Part shown: positions 22,294 through 34,030 of the stretch, piece by piece
Layout of the letters: the number at the start of each line of letters is the position of its first letter
Position numbering within the stretch: the first letter of the stretch is position 1
DNA from: Scilla litardierei
Taxonomy: Eukaryota; Streptophyta; Magnoliopsida; Asparagales; Asparagaceae
Length of the DNA: 64,000 nucleotides
Direction of reading: 5' to 3'
Assembly (NCBI GenBank): GCA_030789695.1
Contig: CM061142.1
Span: forward strand, 47,123,987-47,187,986
Notes under the pieces: generated by a model
Database searches by the model: none
What the model saw: only the letters and a program-made list of their open reading frames with translations
What the model was told of the DNA's origin: nothing
Position numbers and translations under genes: made by a program

Positions 22294-23972
22294 CCCGTCA
22301 GGGCCAACAAAATCGAAAACGACACACCAAGCAAGCAAACGCCAAATCACATCACTAAACCAAGGAATACGAGTCCAAATAAGTGCCGTGGGCCCACGCG
22401 GTGAAGCACGAGTGAGTGTGGCCGTGCGCTAGCAGTCGGTGTCGCTATCTACGATGTGCAATAAAGCTCGATATACGCAAACCCAGGAAATGACCCAAAT
22501 ATCAATTCGAATTGAATAAGGCGGTGAATATATGTAGTTCAAGCATGCATGAGAATAGAGAGAGAATCGAAACATATCATGCGTCGGGGACTCCACAACT
22601 ATGGTTAAGGAAATCACCACACTAAAGCCTAGATAATAGCTAAAAAGTTCCTAAGCCAAGTGTTTTTGAAAACGATGGGGGTTGAGATGATGTTGAGTAG
22701 GACACTCAGTGCAAATTCTCGCCTTCCCTTTATTCTCGGCAAGTAGGAAAATATTCACACGGGAATTTCTTTTTTTGGGTTTTGGGTATTTGTATATTTT
22801 TTTTGGATTTTTGGCTATACAATTTTTCTTTTCTTTTCTTTTTGGGTTTTTCTTTTCTTCTCTTTTTTTTTGGATTTTTGGGTTTTTTTGCTATACACAT
22901 GTGTACTCTCCCAAGTGGGCGAACTGTACACGACGAGGGGATTTGCACCAAGTAAAACAAAAAAGAAGTCGGAATCTAAACACTTGGGCAAAGGAAACTA
23001 TTCTCGCTAAATAGAGCATGGGCTAACTGGGTTATCCTAGTCCTTGATTGTGGAATCCCGACACATGCGAAATGAAGCGTACGATATACATATAGCATGC
23101 AGAAGAAGCAGATAGTAGAAACAAATACCGCATATTCAGATCGAAGCATGATAATCTAGGGGTCATTCCTGGACAGGTATATAAAGTAAAATCACAAAGT
23201 AGAAGCACACCACACGGTTAGGCACGACACACGACTCACAAAAAAGCTAAGTGGACCCACGATGCGTGAAATGCAAGAGGACTCGAAATCCTAGGGTTAG
23301 TGAATGTGATGCTAGGTGCTAGGTGTGTGTGATTTTTTTTGGCGATTCATCATAGGGTTCATCTTTAGGAGAAAGAGATAAAAAGAAGAAAAGAAAAAGA
23401 AAAACACGATGAAAACGACACAAAAACGAAAAAGAAAAGACTCAAATGACGCACAAAGTGCGACTCCCCCAAGCTGAATCTTGCATTGCCCTCAATGCAA
23501 TAAGAGTGAGTACGGGAGGGCAATGAAAATGGGGGGGAATATGCACCGACACAAAAAGAAATGAAAAACTAGGAAAACACAGATACGAAACTGAAAAAAT
23601 AAAGAAAAATCAAAATCAAACCACACGACGCGAAAAACGAAATAAAACCACACGACACGACAAAAAGCACACGACACGACACTCAAAAGGGTAAAAACAA
23701 GCACACACACAAAAAGAAGAAAAAACAAAACACGACAACACAGCAAAACAGACTTCCCCCAAGCTAGACATGACAATGCTAGCAAATAAAATGTGATCGT
23801 GAAATGCAGAAATATGCAAGGGAGGAGTCAAAAACAAACAAAGTGAAATCAAAAATCAAAAGGAAGTGATGCGACACGTGAATGGGTCCTCCCCCTGACA
23901 GAGACAAAGCAGGGCCCCGTAAAGACAGATGGGCACAAATATGGGGGGGGGGCAAAAGCGGGAAAGGAAAAA
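22294..23972 (-). other. A 3' non-coding region with auxiliary polypurine motifs
   Basis: This is the inverted counterpart of F 2468-4226, including the purine-rich tract (22760-22890 on the plus strand as pyrimidines). AGCTTGGGGGA copies read on the minus strand at 23464-23475 and 23754-23765. Without the B insertion the first lies about 1.28 kb from the terminal tract, against 1.27 kb in F. Short ORFs are low complexity. Confidence 0.65.
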
Positions 23973-24350
23973 TCAAGCAGGGGCACCACCCTCTGGGGGT
24001 GGTGATGGGGGTCTGCGCTGGGGACTAGGAGTCGTGGTGGGTGGAATGTGGAGCTCGGAGACATCGGGTGGGTCTTCACGGATGTGGCGAATGAAGCTTA
24101 GAAGAAAGGGGAGGTCTCGGTCGACGGACTCCTGAGTTATCCGACCACCCTGCCCAGCTAGGAGGATCATGGCCGTGAACCGGTCGGCGTGGTCGTCGCC
24201 TTGGAATTGCATCCCATATTCGGGATCGTCAACGTGAGGGGGGGGGGGGGAAGTGGTGCGTTGAACGGGGGGTTGTGTGCAACGAGTACGACGGGTGGGC
24301 CTAGGGTTGGAAGAGCTGGCGTCGGTGGGCTTAACACGGCGGGGAGGCAT
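23973..24350 (-). CDS. Extra small ORF of A in the env position
   Basis: The 125-residue ORF starts MPPRRVKPTDASSS. It has an Arg/Pro-rich N-terminus, a short helical middle (DHADRFTAMILLAGQ and DLPFLLSFIRHIRED) and a Pro-rich end. The start resembles that of the extra ORF in element C (MPPRTRPRSKR). No membrane segment or known domain is visible. About 120 bases upstream is TTTGGGTAAACTC, also found upstream of the C ORF, and further upstream is the internal array with TATA box. It could be a remnant of a longer protein; function unknown. Confidence 0.5.
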   Translation of the reverse strand: MPPRRVKPTDASSSNPRPTRRTRCTQPPVQRTTSPPPPHVDDPEYGMQFQGDDHADRFTAMILLAGQGGRITQESVDRDLPFLLSFIRHIREDPPDVSELHIPPTTTPSPQRRPPSPPPEGGAPA

Positions 24351-25150
24351 TGTGCGGGAGTCGTGTGTGTGCGTGAGTATGCAAAATATAATGAATCAAC
24401 ATAAACACGAAGCACGACCAACGAGCAAATGGAATATTTGGGGCAAAATTAAAATTGAGCGAAGGAGTGAGTTTACCCAAATGAGATGAAGATCGTTGCT
24501 CGTAGGCGCCCCGATGCTACTCGATAGGAGCACGTTGTGGAGCCGCGGTGATTTCTTCAGCAAGCTTCGAAATTGAGGAGAATGGGTGAAAGTTAGGGTT
24601 TTGTGTGCGGGTGGAATCGAGGAGAATGGAGAGAAATCGATGGTGGGGTGGATAGGGAGATGGGGGGAGGTCGATTGGGGTTGATTCTGGGGAGGATCGA
24701 GGTCTGGTGCAAGAGGAGGAGGCGAAACGTCGGTTGGGGATTCGAAAATGACAAGGGCGGAACGAACGGGCGGCGACGGATATTTATAGGAATTTAAGTC
24801 GACCCGGTCGGGTGCGTTATCACCCGATCGGTTGACCTTAGGTCGAAAATTTGATGATGAAGAAACGCTACAGGCGACCCGATCGGTTGAGAACTCAACC
24901 GATCGGTTCGCCGCTCCATACAATTTCCCGAGAACTCAGAGTTTTTCACCCGGTCCTTCAACCGGTCTGGCATATTATCATCCGGTCGGTTCGTTAATAC
25001 TGAAATTTTCCCGAGAGTCTCCCCCAGGTCACCCGGTTATATCACCCGGTCTCATCATTCTCCACCCGGTCGGTTCATTTGGCGACAGACACGGCCGTAA
25101 GCTGATACATCCCAACTGATCGGGTGAGAACTCACCCGATCGGTTGAGGC
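24351..25150 (-). promoter_or_regulatory. A internal array, TATA box and leader upstream of the extra ORF
   Basis: CCTATAAATA (reverse strand) is at 24781-24790. Upstream, at about 24801-25147, are many ACCCGATCGGTTG-type and CACCCGGTC motifs in both orientations, the same set as in the A LTR. Downstream is a leader of about 430 bases with TTTGGGTAAACTC at 24469-24481, a possible splice donor (GTAAAC). The layout copies the LTR promoter. Activity is inferred. Confidence 0.6.
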
Positions 25151-25278
25151 CTTGTTTTCTGCAAAAACCCAAAAATCGCCTATGTTCCTTCACAGAAGTT
25201 GTTTCGGCTGGATTTATTTATAAAAATAGAGAAAAATAAAGTAGAAAAAATCCTAAAAAGCGAAGCAAAAGTTTAGAA

Positions 25279-25296
25279 CATGGGTTGCCTCCCATG
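25279..25296 (-). other. AGGCAA-loop hairpin after the A pol stop
   Basis: On the element strand CATGGG-AGGCAA-CCCATG forms a perfect 6-bp stem, preceded by AGCGCTT. It begins 47 bases after the integrase stop. Element C has the same loop and flank with stem GTCGGG/CCCGAC, so three base pairs differ in a compensatory way. Confidence 0.65.
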
Positions 25297-25342
25297 AAGC
25301 GCTTTTGTTTAACGTCGTTTATCTTGACGCCTCCAGCGGTGG

Positions 25343-26478
25343 TCAATTAGGATCCGGAGGGTTGGAGGAAGAGTCGTCGCTCGTTGGGGATCCGACTGGA
25401 GAGAACTCTGGTTCTCCAACTGTATAGTGTTTCAGACGCTGTCCGTTGACTTTAAACGGCTCATCCCTTCCCATTATCTCAATAGCCCCATGCGGGAAAA
25501 CCTTGGTGATGCGGAACGGTCCCGACCACCTTGACTTGAGTTTTCCAGGAAAGAGCTTCAGCTTTAAGTTGAATAGGAGAACTAAGTCCCCTTCTTTGAA
25601 TTCTCTCTTCAAGATTCGCTTATCATGCCACCGCTTCAGCTTCTCCTTGTAGATCTTGGCGTTCTCATATGCATTGAGCCGGATTTCGTCGAGCTCGTTG
25701 AGTTGTAACTGCCGGTGCCCTCCTACCTCCTTGGCGTCGAAGTTCAGATTCTTAATTACCCAAAATGCATTATGCTCCAATTCCACAGGAAGATGGCAAG
25801 CTTTCCCATAGACAAGCCGGTAGGGAGTCGTGCCGATAGGAGTTTTAAATGCTGTCCTGTAGGCCCAAAGCGCGTCAGGAAGCTTTGATGACCAGTCCTT
25901 TCTAGAATTGGCCACCGTCTTTTCTAGTATGCTTTTAATCTCCCGGTTAGAGACTTCCGCCTGACCGCTGGTCTGCGGGTGATAGGCACGCCCCACCCGG
26001 TGTTGTACCCCGTATTTTTTTAAGAGGGCCTCGAATTTCTTCTCTATAAAGTGGCTCCCTCCGTCACTGATCAGGACATGAGGTACACTGAACCGCGGGA
26101 AGATGTTGCTTTTGAAGAACTTGGCCACCACTCTGGAATCATTGGTTGGACTGGCCATCACTTCAACCCATTTCGACATGTAGTCCACAGCCACCAAGAT
26201 ATACTGGTTCCCCGAGGAGGAAGGAAACGGTCCCATGAAGTCCACTCCCCATACATCAAAGATTTCTACCTCCAGGATGTAGTGTTGAGGCATCTCATTC
26301 CTTTTGGAGATATTCCCCACTCTTTGGCATTTATCGCAGGCTTGGACATAAACATATGTGTCCTTGAAGAGTGTAGGCCAGTAGAATCCGCTTTGGAGAA
26401 TTTTTGCGGTGGTCTTGTAGGTGCTCACATGCCCTCCACATTGCTGCCCGTGGCAGTGGGAAATGATGGAGGTCGCCT
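25343..26478 (-). pseudogene. A integrase (N-terminally truncated by D)
   Basis: The frame reads about 380 residues of Ty3/Athila integrase. A partial HHCC zinc site lies at residues 11-55 (HCH, GGH, CDKC). The catalytic triad is D84 (WGVDFMG), D143 (LISDGGSHF) and E179 (QAEVSNRE), with 35 residues between the last two, the classical D,D-35-E spacing. A C-terminal DNA-binding region follows ([21 protein letters not shown]). The first four residues of the open frame come from element D. RNase H and the upstream linker are absent, removed with the deletion at the D boundary. Confidence 0.9.
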
Positions 26479-28895
26479 CAGACGCTATCATTTCACGTCC
26501 GGTTCTATTTGTTCACAATTAACAATTCTAACCAACTAGGGCCTAAGCACGGCCAAAAGTGCAAGTGGATACACTTGCCTGCGATGGCGAGTGTGTCGTC
26601 CTCTCGAAGTGTCTCGTCTAAGCGTCTCGTACAAGCGTCTCGTCCGTAGAAGTCCGTCTGAAATATCGCCACGGCGACGATGTCAGGTCTCAAATTCATC
26701 AAATCATATTAGGTTTCGTTTCTAGGTTTTCGGGACTATCCTAATCGTCAATAGTCACTTTTTGATGTTCCAGCCTAATCGACGATCTATCCTATGTGCA
26801 CAGTCAACAAAGTCCATTCGTCGATTTTCTAAGTTCGTACAACGTTTTACAGGTGCTGGAAAATAAATTTAGTTCAAGTTGACGGTTTTTAGTTTAGGGT
26901 TCAGTTTTGCTACGGTGTGGGTTCGCTACGAGTTTAGAGGGACCAACTTGGTGTGAGAAACGCGCATTTAATCTGGCGTCGGGTCTGGAAACAGTTACGG
27001 ATCGCGTTGCCTTCGCCTTGATTCCTTGACTGCTGGTAGCGTGGAGTTATCTGCGTCATGGGTTCATGATGTTAAACCGTAGGGTTTAACCCGGATTAAA
27101 TCACTACTGAAACTATTATAGGAGTAAAGCACTTATATAAATGCAATTTATAAACTAATATATTTTTAAATCTTCGTTAACAGAACTAACCCTAAGCCAA
27201 AGCAAACAGGGTGAGTAAAATGTCAAATGCTGTAATAGTAACTGTCTCATCATCATAACCTCTGCTAACATACATGCAATAGGCTAACAACTAACATCTC
27301 AACTCAACATTAACAGATCAATACTCTAACTTCAATTATCCAACCCTAACATCATATTATTAAATCTATCATTTTTTTGTGTATGGTGACTACAGAAATA
27401 CTTACAAGTCTATATGAATTAGCACATCCGAATACAATATGCTGCCATTAGGAAATTATCAACCTGTTTACATGCTTATAAAAGAATGTCTCAGATCCTT
27501 GCATAATACATTAACTTGTAACAACATGTTACTGCTAATAGTCTCATACATCAGTTAAACATGCTACTATTAAGCTGTAAACCCAACATTTAATATAAGC
27601 CTCATTTAAACGAGCTCACGCAGTTACTCACTGTTTTCACTTCTCCCTCCTCGCTGTCACTTGCAGGTGGCCATGACGACTTCAGCGATGTCGGAGAAAG
27701 GCGGTCGGCACGAGGCGCAGCCGGAACGAGCTTGCAGCAGTGATCGCGGGCTTGAGCATGGCTGTGAAGCAGAGACCGCTGCTCGGGAAGACTTGGCAAC
27801 GCAGCAGGCCCGTAGAGGTCCCTCCGGCGGTCAGTGAGGCTGGGCGGCGCTAGGGCTGGCGAAGCAACGATCAGGGGGGTCGCCGGTGACGTGTAGAGCG
27901 GCGGTGGCGGGCTGCCGCTGCCATTTGCAGCTACATCGGAACACTCCGGTGACAGGGGCAGCTTGCAGGCGGCCTGCGGCGTCGAGCGGGGCTGCGCGGT
28001 GGTCGGTGGTCGACGAGCGTCGATCGAACTCGCAGCAGCGGCGATCGGTGCAGCTGTTGACACCGTTCGCGTGGCAACGCTCGCCGGCGAGCGGTTCTGC
28101 GGTAGGCGGCGGAACGGTGGCACTCGGGGATGCGGAGGAGTCGTGGGTGAGGGGTCGTCGCCGGCGGGATCTGAGGGTGAAGGGAGGAGACGCGAGAGAA
28201 AGAGAGGGAGAGTACTCGGGGAAAAATTTTGTTGGTGGCGGCTGGCAAAATTTCTTACCCTAGGTCATGCGGAAAACATAGATAGGGTTAGGGTTAATAG
28301 TTTAGGGTTTCTTAATAATAATAGATGTTGATATATACCTATAGGATTTATAGCTAGAAGGGGATTGTCAAAGGGGGGGGTGAGGGTGTACAAGTAGGGG
28401 TAAGTCTAGGGGACAAATAGAAAGACAGTTTAGGAAAGATATTATGAAGATAATCTGGGATATAGCCAGATTTGGCTAATCAATTTGAATTTCGAAATTG
28501 ATCAGGGCAAATCAACGGTCCAGGTTTCTCCGCGCGATATCTCTCAATCCGGGCGTCAGAAAATTTATCCGAAAATACCGGGGCGATCGTGGAGACGAGA
28601 CGCACAGATCTACGGAGCCCGATCGTGCGTAACGCCTACCAAAAATTTACGTAAAATTGGAAGCGGCGTTTTGAGCCAATTGACTAAAACGCCCACATCG
28701 TTCAAAGTCGTTTTGCGAGAAAACGAGCCATGAAAAGACGTTCCCAAAAATTACTATAAAATTAAACACCCCAATCCGATCGCAACGGCATATCACATCG
28801 CATATGCCGTAGCTCGGAAATAGCCAATTAAAATACGTGCACGATAAAACACGTGCGCGCAGAAAATTACAAACGGTCGGAAAGCGGCCGTTACA
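26479..28895 (-). repeat. D 3' LTR, truncated at its inner (A-integrase) side
   Basis: It starts abruptly with CAGACGCTATC next to A integrase and lacks about 1.14 kb present in the other LTR (31655-32793). A GC-rich stretch (27600-28250) downstream of the TATA box resembles a leader exon, with a donor-like ACA/GTGAGTAAC (reverse strand) at 27630. The long ORFs here are not conserved in the other LTR. Confidence 0.8.
28270..28340 (-). promoter_or_regulatory. D LTR core promoter: TATA box and telo-box
   Basis: TATATAT (reverse strand) at 28331-28337 is followed 20-50 bases downstream by AAACCCTAAA and AACCCTAACCCTA. AAACCCTAA is the telo-box known near transcription starts of plant translation genes. 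The same pair is in the other LTR at 48586-48642. Confidence 0.55.
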
Positions 28896-30543
28896 TTCTA
28901 CCCACCTTAGAAATGATTCCGCCCTCGGAATCACTCATAGTAAGACTAATTAATAAAATCCATAAATACTTAAGCCTATAACTCCCATCTTCCAACAATG
29001 GTCTCTAATCCTATAATTTCACCATCGTCCCTCACATATTCCATTATAATCCTTCTTTTCACTGAATAAAGCCACGACTAATCTAACATCCTAAAACTCA
29101 ACCATAGATCCATCACTGCTGTTAAATTTCCAACTCCAAGTCCTCATAAGAGAATAATAATCACCTTCTCTTACACTACTACTCTACTAAACATCATCTC
29201 CCCATAACATCTTTAAATTTTCTCAATCTCTTCCCAATATTAATCAGTCGCTAAAATGATGTTCTAGCCGACCACCAATCCATGACGAAAACTTTGCCTA
29301 TCTTATAATACCTTCACAAATCAACAATCGACGTGTCCTCAATACATTCTTGTCATATCTTCTCATAATTTTATCCACCAAATAATTCGGACTATCAAGA
29401 TCACATCTCAACCTACCAACTATATTTATTTTCAACCAATATTAACTCCGACAACCTAACCATCCACTTATCTCAACACGTCGTTTTACTCCCAATGTCT
29501 TCTCACGTCAACTCAACAATCAAGTCCCGATGCTAATAAAAGCTCTACTCAATCTCATTATCACCCTAACACCTACCATACTCTGTAGCCATCCCTATCT
29601 ACCATTCGTCTAAGCCTCAAATCTGATAAGTTCTCACCTTCACGCATACAATCTCATTCAACCAGAATTCTCCATTGAGTCCGCCACACTTCGGTTTTAT
29701 AAATAAATCTTGAACAGCCCATTCTTTTTATCCGAAAGAAATTTTAATCCAACATCTTGGTGTTCCAAAATCAATTAATCATTGCTATAATAAAACTCAT
29801 CTCACCCCAAGCCTACCTGCAAACAAAATTCTATAACGATAATAGCTAGTCCCAATAATATAACAACCATAAACACAAAAAAAATAATTTCTATGGGAGA
29901 TAAGAAGAAGGGAAAAGGGAAACTTAAGACCAAAGACACATTTAAAATATTTGGAAAAAACGTGTGGAGTTGCGGTAGTGGGTGAGGAGGGATAATTGAT
30001 TCGTGATCTTGTGAGCTAATTTCAAAAAAAACTTTAAAGATTTGGTTTAAAAGGAAACAAAGCTTTGATACAGTCACATACAGCCAAGATAAACCATTCA
30101 TTAAAACTAAAACTAAGTCTAAGGAACTGCCTGCTATGACACCATTCATAAAAGTATGAATACCGTCATTCAGACAACTCCCAGCATACCATGGTTAACA
30201 CTGAGTACACATTCAAGACACAAAAAGGCAATCATCGGGATCCTAAAGAACACACATTCATACAAGTCTACATACTCTACCTATACTCACGCACCACAAC
30301 GACATCACCTACCAAAGGGCCTACGCCTAACTAGATGACATAGGCAACTACAGACACTAATGTCTAAACACTTAAGGAAAAGAAAACTAAACCAAAAGAG
30401 AAACGAAAAAAAGATCGGGAAGAACGAGTTCAAATAAGGCGGGGATAAGAAGATAGTCAGATGGACGGAACAAAAATATTGCTAAAAGTAATTTAACGAT
30501 GAAAGAAGGATTTTGTGCAAAATATGGTATCATATACCTCTAA

Positions 30544-30574
<31 letters not shown>

Positions 30575-31654
30575 CACATACTTAAAAGTGGGCAGAAGTA
30601 GCAAATTAAAATTTTGGAAAAAGTAAGACATAGGAAGGATGGGTAGGGTGAGAAACGTTTGTTTGCAAATGAGAAATAAGATTACACAAAAGATTTTGAA
30701 ATGTGGTCAAGAAGAACATAGAACTGGTATAATGATAATAATAAAACAAATTGGAGTTCTCTCTAGTCTAGAAAATATTTAAAAGTACGTACGGTAAGTG
30801 ATTAGAAATTTTTTTTTGTAGTTTTTGTAAAAAGAATAACTTTGAATGGTAGCAAGTTTTTTTTTAAATACCAAAATACGAAAATTAATGATTCAAAAGC
30901 GAGTACGAAATAGTAACTTAAGGATTTACGACCAAGAAGGTTTCAAAGTCGATAAAAGAATTTTAATTCAACCGAAAACAGGAAATTATATATATATAGT
31001 ATAGGGGTTTTCAAAGAGATTAAGCTTAGCGATGAAACTGAACATGGAGTTTCGAAAATACTTTTAGAGAAGACAAAATTGGCAAGGAGAAAGATTTGGA
31101 GGATCTACGATGTTCGTCAGGAAACGATCACGTGAATCGGGAGACAGGAAAAATGATTGCTTGAAGAATAGGTGTAGGATACGAATCGTGAAGGGCTACG
31201 GTGGAACATTACGGCTGACAACACAAAATTGTAAAGATCAGGGCGACGCTAGAGGTCAGGGGTTCTAATTATCGGGTCGTCTAAAGATTAGGATAACTCA
31301 GCTCTAAGACTTCCTAATGAGCTAGTCTATAATCGGGATTTAAAGATAAGGTTCCTAAGAGAATCCAGGTTAGTTCTGCTGGGCCCGAAGTCGATGGACC
31401 CGAGCGAACGACTAAAAGAAGGGCTCTGGAAATTTAACACGGTCAGAGTCAAGTGGCTACTAAGGTATTCTAGGACGAGGTTGACTAAATCCTAACCAAG
31501 GCGTCAGACTATCAAATTGGGACGCCTACCTAAGTCTTCCTACCATTCTAAAACTGGGTAAACCTAATTTAGACTTGTACATGGATATTAAATGAATGCG
31601 GTACTTTTATTGTTCCGAACTTTTGCAAGACCTGCATGGGCCACCACTAAAACC
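28896..31654 (-). other. D internal region, non-coding
   Basis: AT-rich sequence without an ORF I can support. It contains a TA microsatellite at 30544-30575. No gag, pol or captured gene is recognised. Confidence 0.6.
30544..30575. repeat. TA microsatellite
   Basis: A run of alternating T and A, about 30 bases, inside D. Confidence 0.85.
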
Positions 31655-33460
31655 TGTCACGCCCCGCTTCCCAAAATGGACGGAAGCGAAACGTGACGAG
31701 GCCCGCTTAGGCCAGAGCTTTAGAAGCTCGGACCCAATAAGCGTCTGTAGAGGTACCATTTTAAAAGAATTTCAGGTTCTTGCATTATTATAGTTCGAAA
31801 CAACAGAAAGTACGGAAAGGAAGTTGCATTCATTAAATAGAGATATAATATCCAACTGGTACAAAGTCTAAAAGAAGCCTAAGCATGGCAACAAAAGATT
31901 TAAAGACAAACCTAAAAGTAGTACCCTCGGGAAGTGGCGACTAAAAGACCTCAAGGTCTGATCCTCGTCAGGCACGAACTCTGGATCAACGTCCTCGGCT
32001 CCTCGTACTCCAGTGAGTCTGCCTCGTCCACGAACTCTGGCTGAGCACCTGACGTACAGCACCCAAGAGAAAGGAACTGTACGTCAGGTAAAGTCTACAA
32101 GAAGGGTTAGACTTTACTGCAAGTGTATTAACTTTTAGACAACGTTTTACTGGTTGATTAGCATGCTGGGGTCATAATTGAGTAACAAGCAGAAGTAACG
32201 CAGCAGGTAAGTAAAGCGCAACAAGTAGTAGTTGTAGCGTGTGCTACCAACTACGGGACTAACCTACAGGTGTTAAGACGAGACGGGACGTGACGGAAAC
32301 AAGGCAGGACAAGACAAGTGAGACACGAAAGGGTTCATGCCTTACGGTTCGAGGGGGATCAGACCCTCTTGCCGTGCGCACGCTCAACCCAACCCCAAAC
32401 CCCAAGACAAGACAAGACATGACACCAGTACAAGGGATCACTCGCTCTAGCTTGGCGAGTGCCCTATTGCCCGCAGGCTGAGAATCAGTACAAGGGATCA
32501 CTCTCTCTAGCTTGGAGAGTGCCCTATTGCCCTCGGGCTGGGTATCCGTACAAGGGATCACTCTCTCTAACTTGGAGAGTGCCCTATTGCCCGCAGGCTG
32601 TGAATCTGTACAAGGGATCACTCGAAGAGTGCCCTATTGCCCAGCGAGCTGTGCAAGACGGGACGGGACGAGACAGGAAGGGTTAATCTAGGGTGTCCAC
32701 ACACACGCACACACATGATAGCCCTACAGCATCAAAAGTTGTTGTTGTCAGGCTCAGACTTCGTCGTCAAGTCTAAGCCGTCAGGAGTCGTCCCAGACGC
32801 TATCATTTCACGTCCGGTTCTATTTGTTCACAGTTAACAATTCTAACCAACTAGGGCCTAAGCACGGCCAAAAGTGCAAGTGGATACACTTGCCTGCGAT
32901 GGCGAGTGTGTCGTCCTCTCGAAGTGTCTCGTCCAAGCGTCTCGTCCGTAGAAGTCCGTCTGAAATATCGCCACGACGACGATGTCAGGTCTCAAATTCA
33001 TCAAATCCTATTAGGTTTCGTTTCTAGGTTTTCGGGACTATCCTAATCGTCAATAGTCACTTTTTGATGTTCCAGCCTAATCGACGATCTATCCTATGTG
33101 CACAGTCAACAAAGTCCATTCGTCGATTTTCTAAGTTCGTACAACGTTTTACAGGTGCTGGAAAATAAATTTAGTTCAAGTTGACGGTTTTTAGTTTAGG
33201 GTTCAGTTTTGCTACGGTGTGGGTTCGCTACGAGTTTAGAGGGACCAACCTGGTGTGAGAAACGCGCATTTAATCTGGCGTCGGGTCTGGAAACAGTTAC
33301 GGATCGTGTTGCCTTCGCCTTGATTCCTTGACTGCGGGTAGCGTGGAGTTATCTGCGTCATGGGTTCATGATGTTAAACCGTAGGGTTTAACCCGGATTA
33401 AATCACTACTGAAACTATTATAGGAGTAAAGCACTTATATAAATGCAATTTATAAACTAA
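31655..33460 (-). repeat. D 5' LTR, part on the inner side of the Helitron
   Basis: 32794-33460 matches the other LTR closely. 31655-32793 is the proposed remaining tail, beginning TGTCACGCCCC and containing the 60-bp tandem repeat. The sequence stops at TATAAACTAA, exactly where the Helitron starts. Confidence 0.65.
32428..32650. repeat. 60-bp tandem repeat with covarying hairpins
   Basis: Units start with GTACAAGGGATCAC at 32428, 32488, 32548 and 32608; the last is shorter. Each contains a hairpin: CACTCGC/GCGAGTG in unit 1, CACTCTC/GAGAGTG in units 2 and 3 around TCTAGCTTG or TCTAACTTG, and CACTC/GAGTG in unit 4. A minus-strand ORF over it only reflects the 20-codon period. Confidence 0.85.
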
Positions 33461-33471
33461 CTAGTCATAAC

Positions 33472-33489
33472 CCGTGCCCGCGGGCACGG
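33472..33489 (-). other. Helitron 3'-terminal hairpin
   Basis: CCGTGCCCGCGGGCACGG is a perfect 18-bp palindrome seven bases before the CTAG end on the minus strand, the position of the Helitron termination hairpin. Confidence 0.85.
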
Positions 33490-33559
33490 TTCATTTAATA
33501 TTTTTTTCCATGCAAAATCTTTGTTCCCCAAAAAATTATTTTCACTGCCAAAATTTTAA

Positions 33560-34030
33560 AAACATCAAATTAGCATAAAAATATTTAGCGGCACGGGCGC
33601 ATTCGGCTTGGACGCCTTCGGTGCGGAACAACAAATTCGGCGCGAGCGCCTTCGACACGAAACAACAAATTCGGCCCGAGCGCATTCGACACGAAACAAC
33701 AAATTCGGTGCATGTGCCTTCGGTGCCGAATAACAAATTAGTGTAGAACAACAAATTCGGTGCGACACGGTTCGTTTAAGATCCCCGAAATCTTTGTTCC
33801 CCAAAAAATTATTTCCATAGACAAAATTTAAAAGAACAACAAATTAGTATAAAAATATTTAGTGGCACGGGCGCCTTCGGCGCGGCACAACAAATTCAGC
33901 AAGGGTGCCTACGACATGGAACAACAAATTAGTGTAGAACAATAAATTCGGCGCGATCGCCTTCGACGTGAAACAACAAATTAGCGTAAAAAAATTAGTG
34001 CCGGAGGTGCGGGCGCCTCTGGCGCGGAAG
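33560..34030. repeat. Helitron subterminal tandem repeats
   Basis: Degenerate units of roughly 34 bp, such as ACAACAAATTCGGCGCGAG with GCGCC inverted pairs, are repeated many times. A larger block (33479-33600) recurs at 33764-33880. AT-rich text between 34240 and 34600 repeats TTAGTTCCCCC-like phrases. Confidence 0.7.

Noticed and set aside
27602..28123. 173-codon minus-strand ORF in the D LTR
   Set aside because: The other LTR breaks the same frame with small changes, so it is not conserved. It is treated as a GC-rich leader.
28280..28310. Interstitial telomere array
   Set aside because: Only a few imperfect TTAGGG-like units, located at an LTR promoter; better read as a telo-box.
32259..32621. 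ORF with repeated 20-residue segments
   Set aside because: Direct consequence of a 60-bp (20-codon) tandem repeat without stops; no start or composition support.
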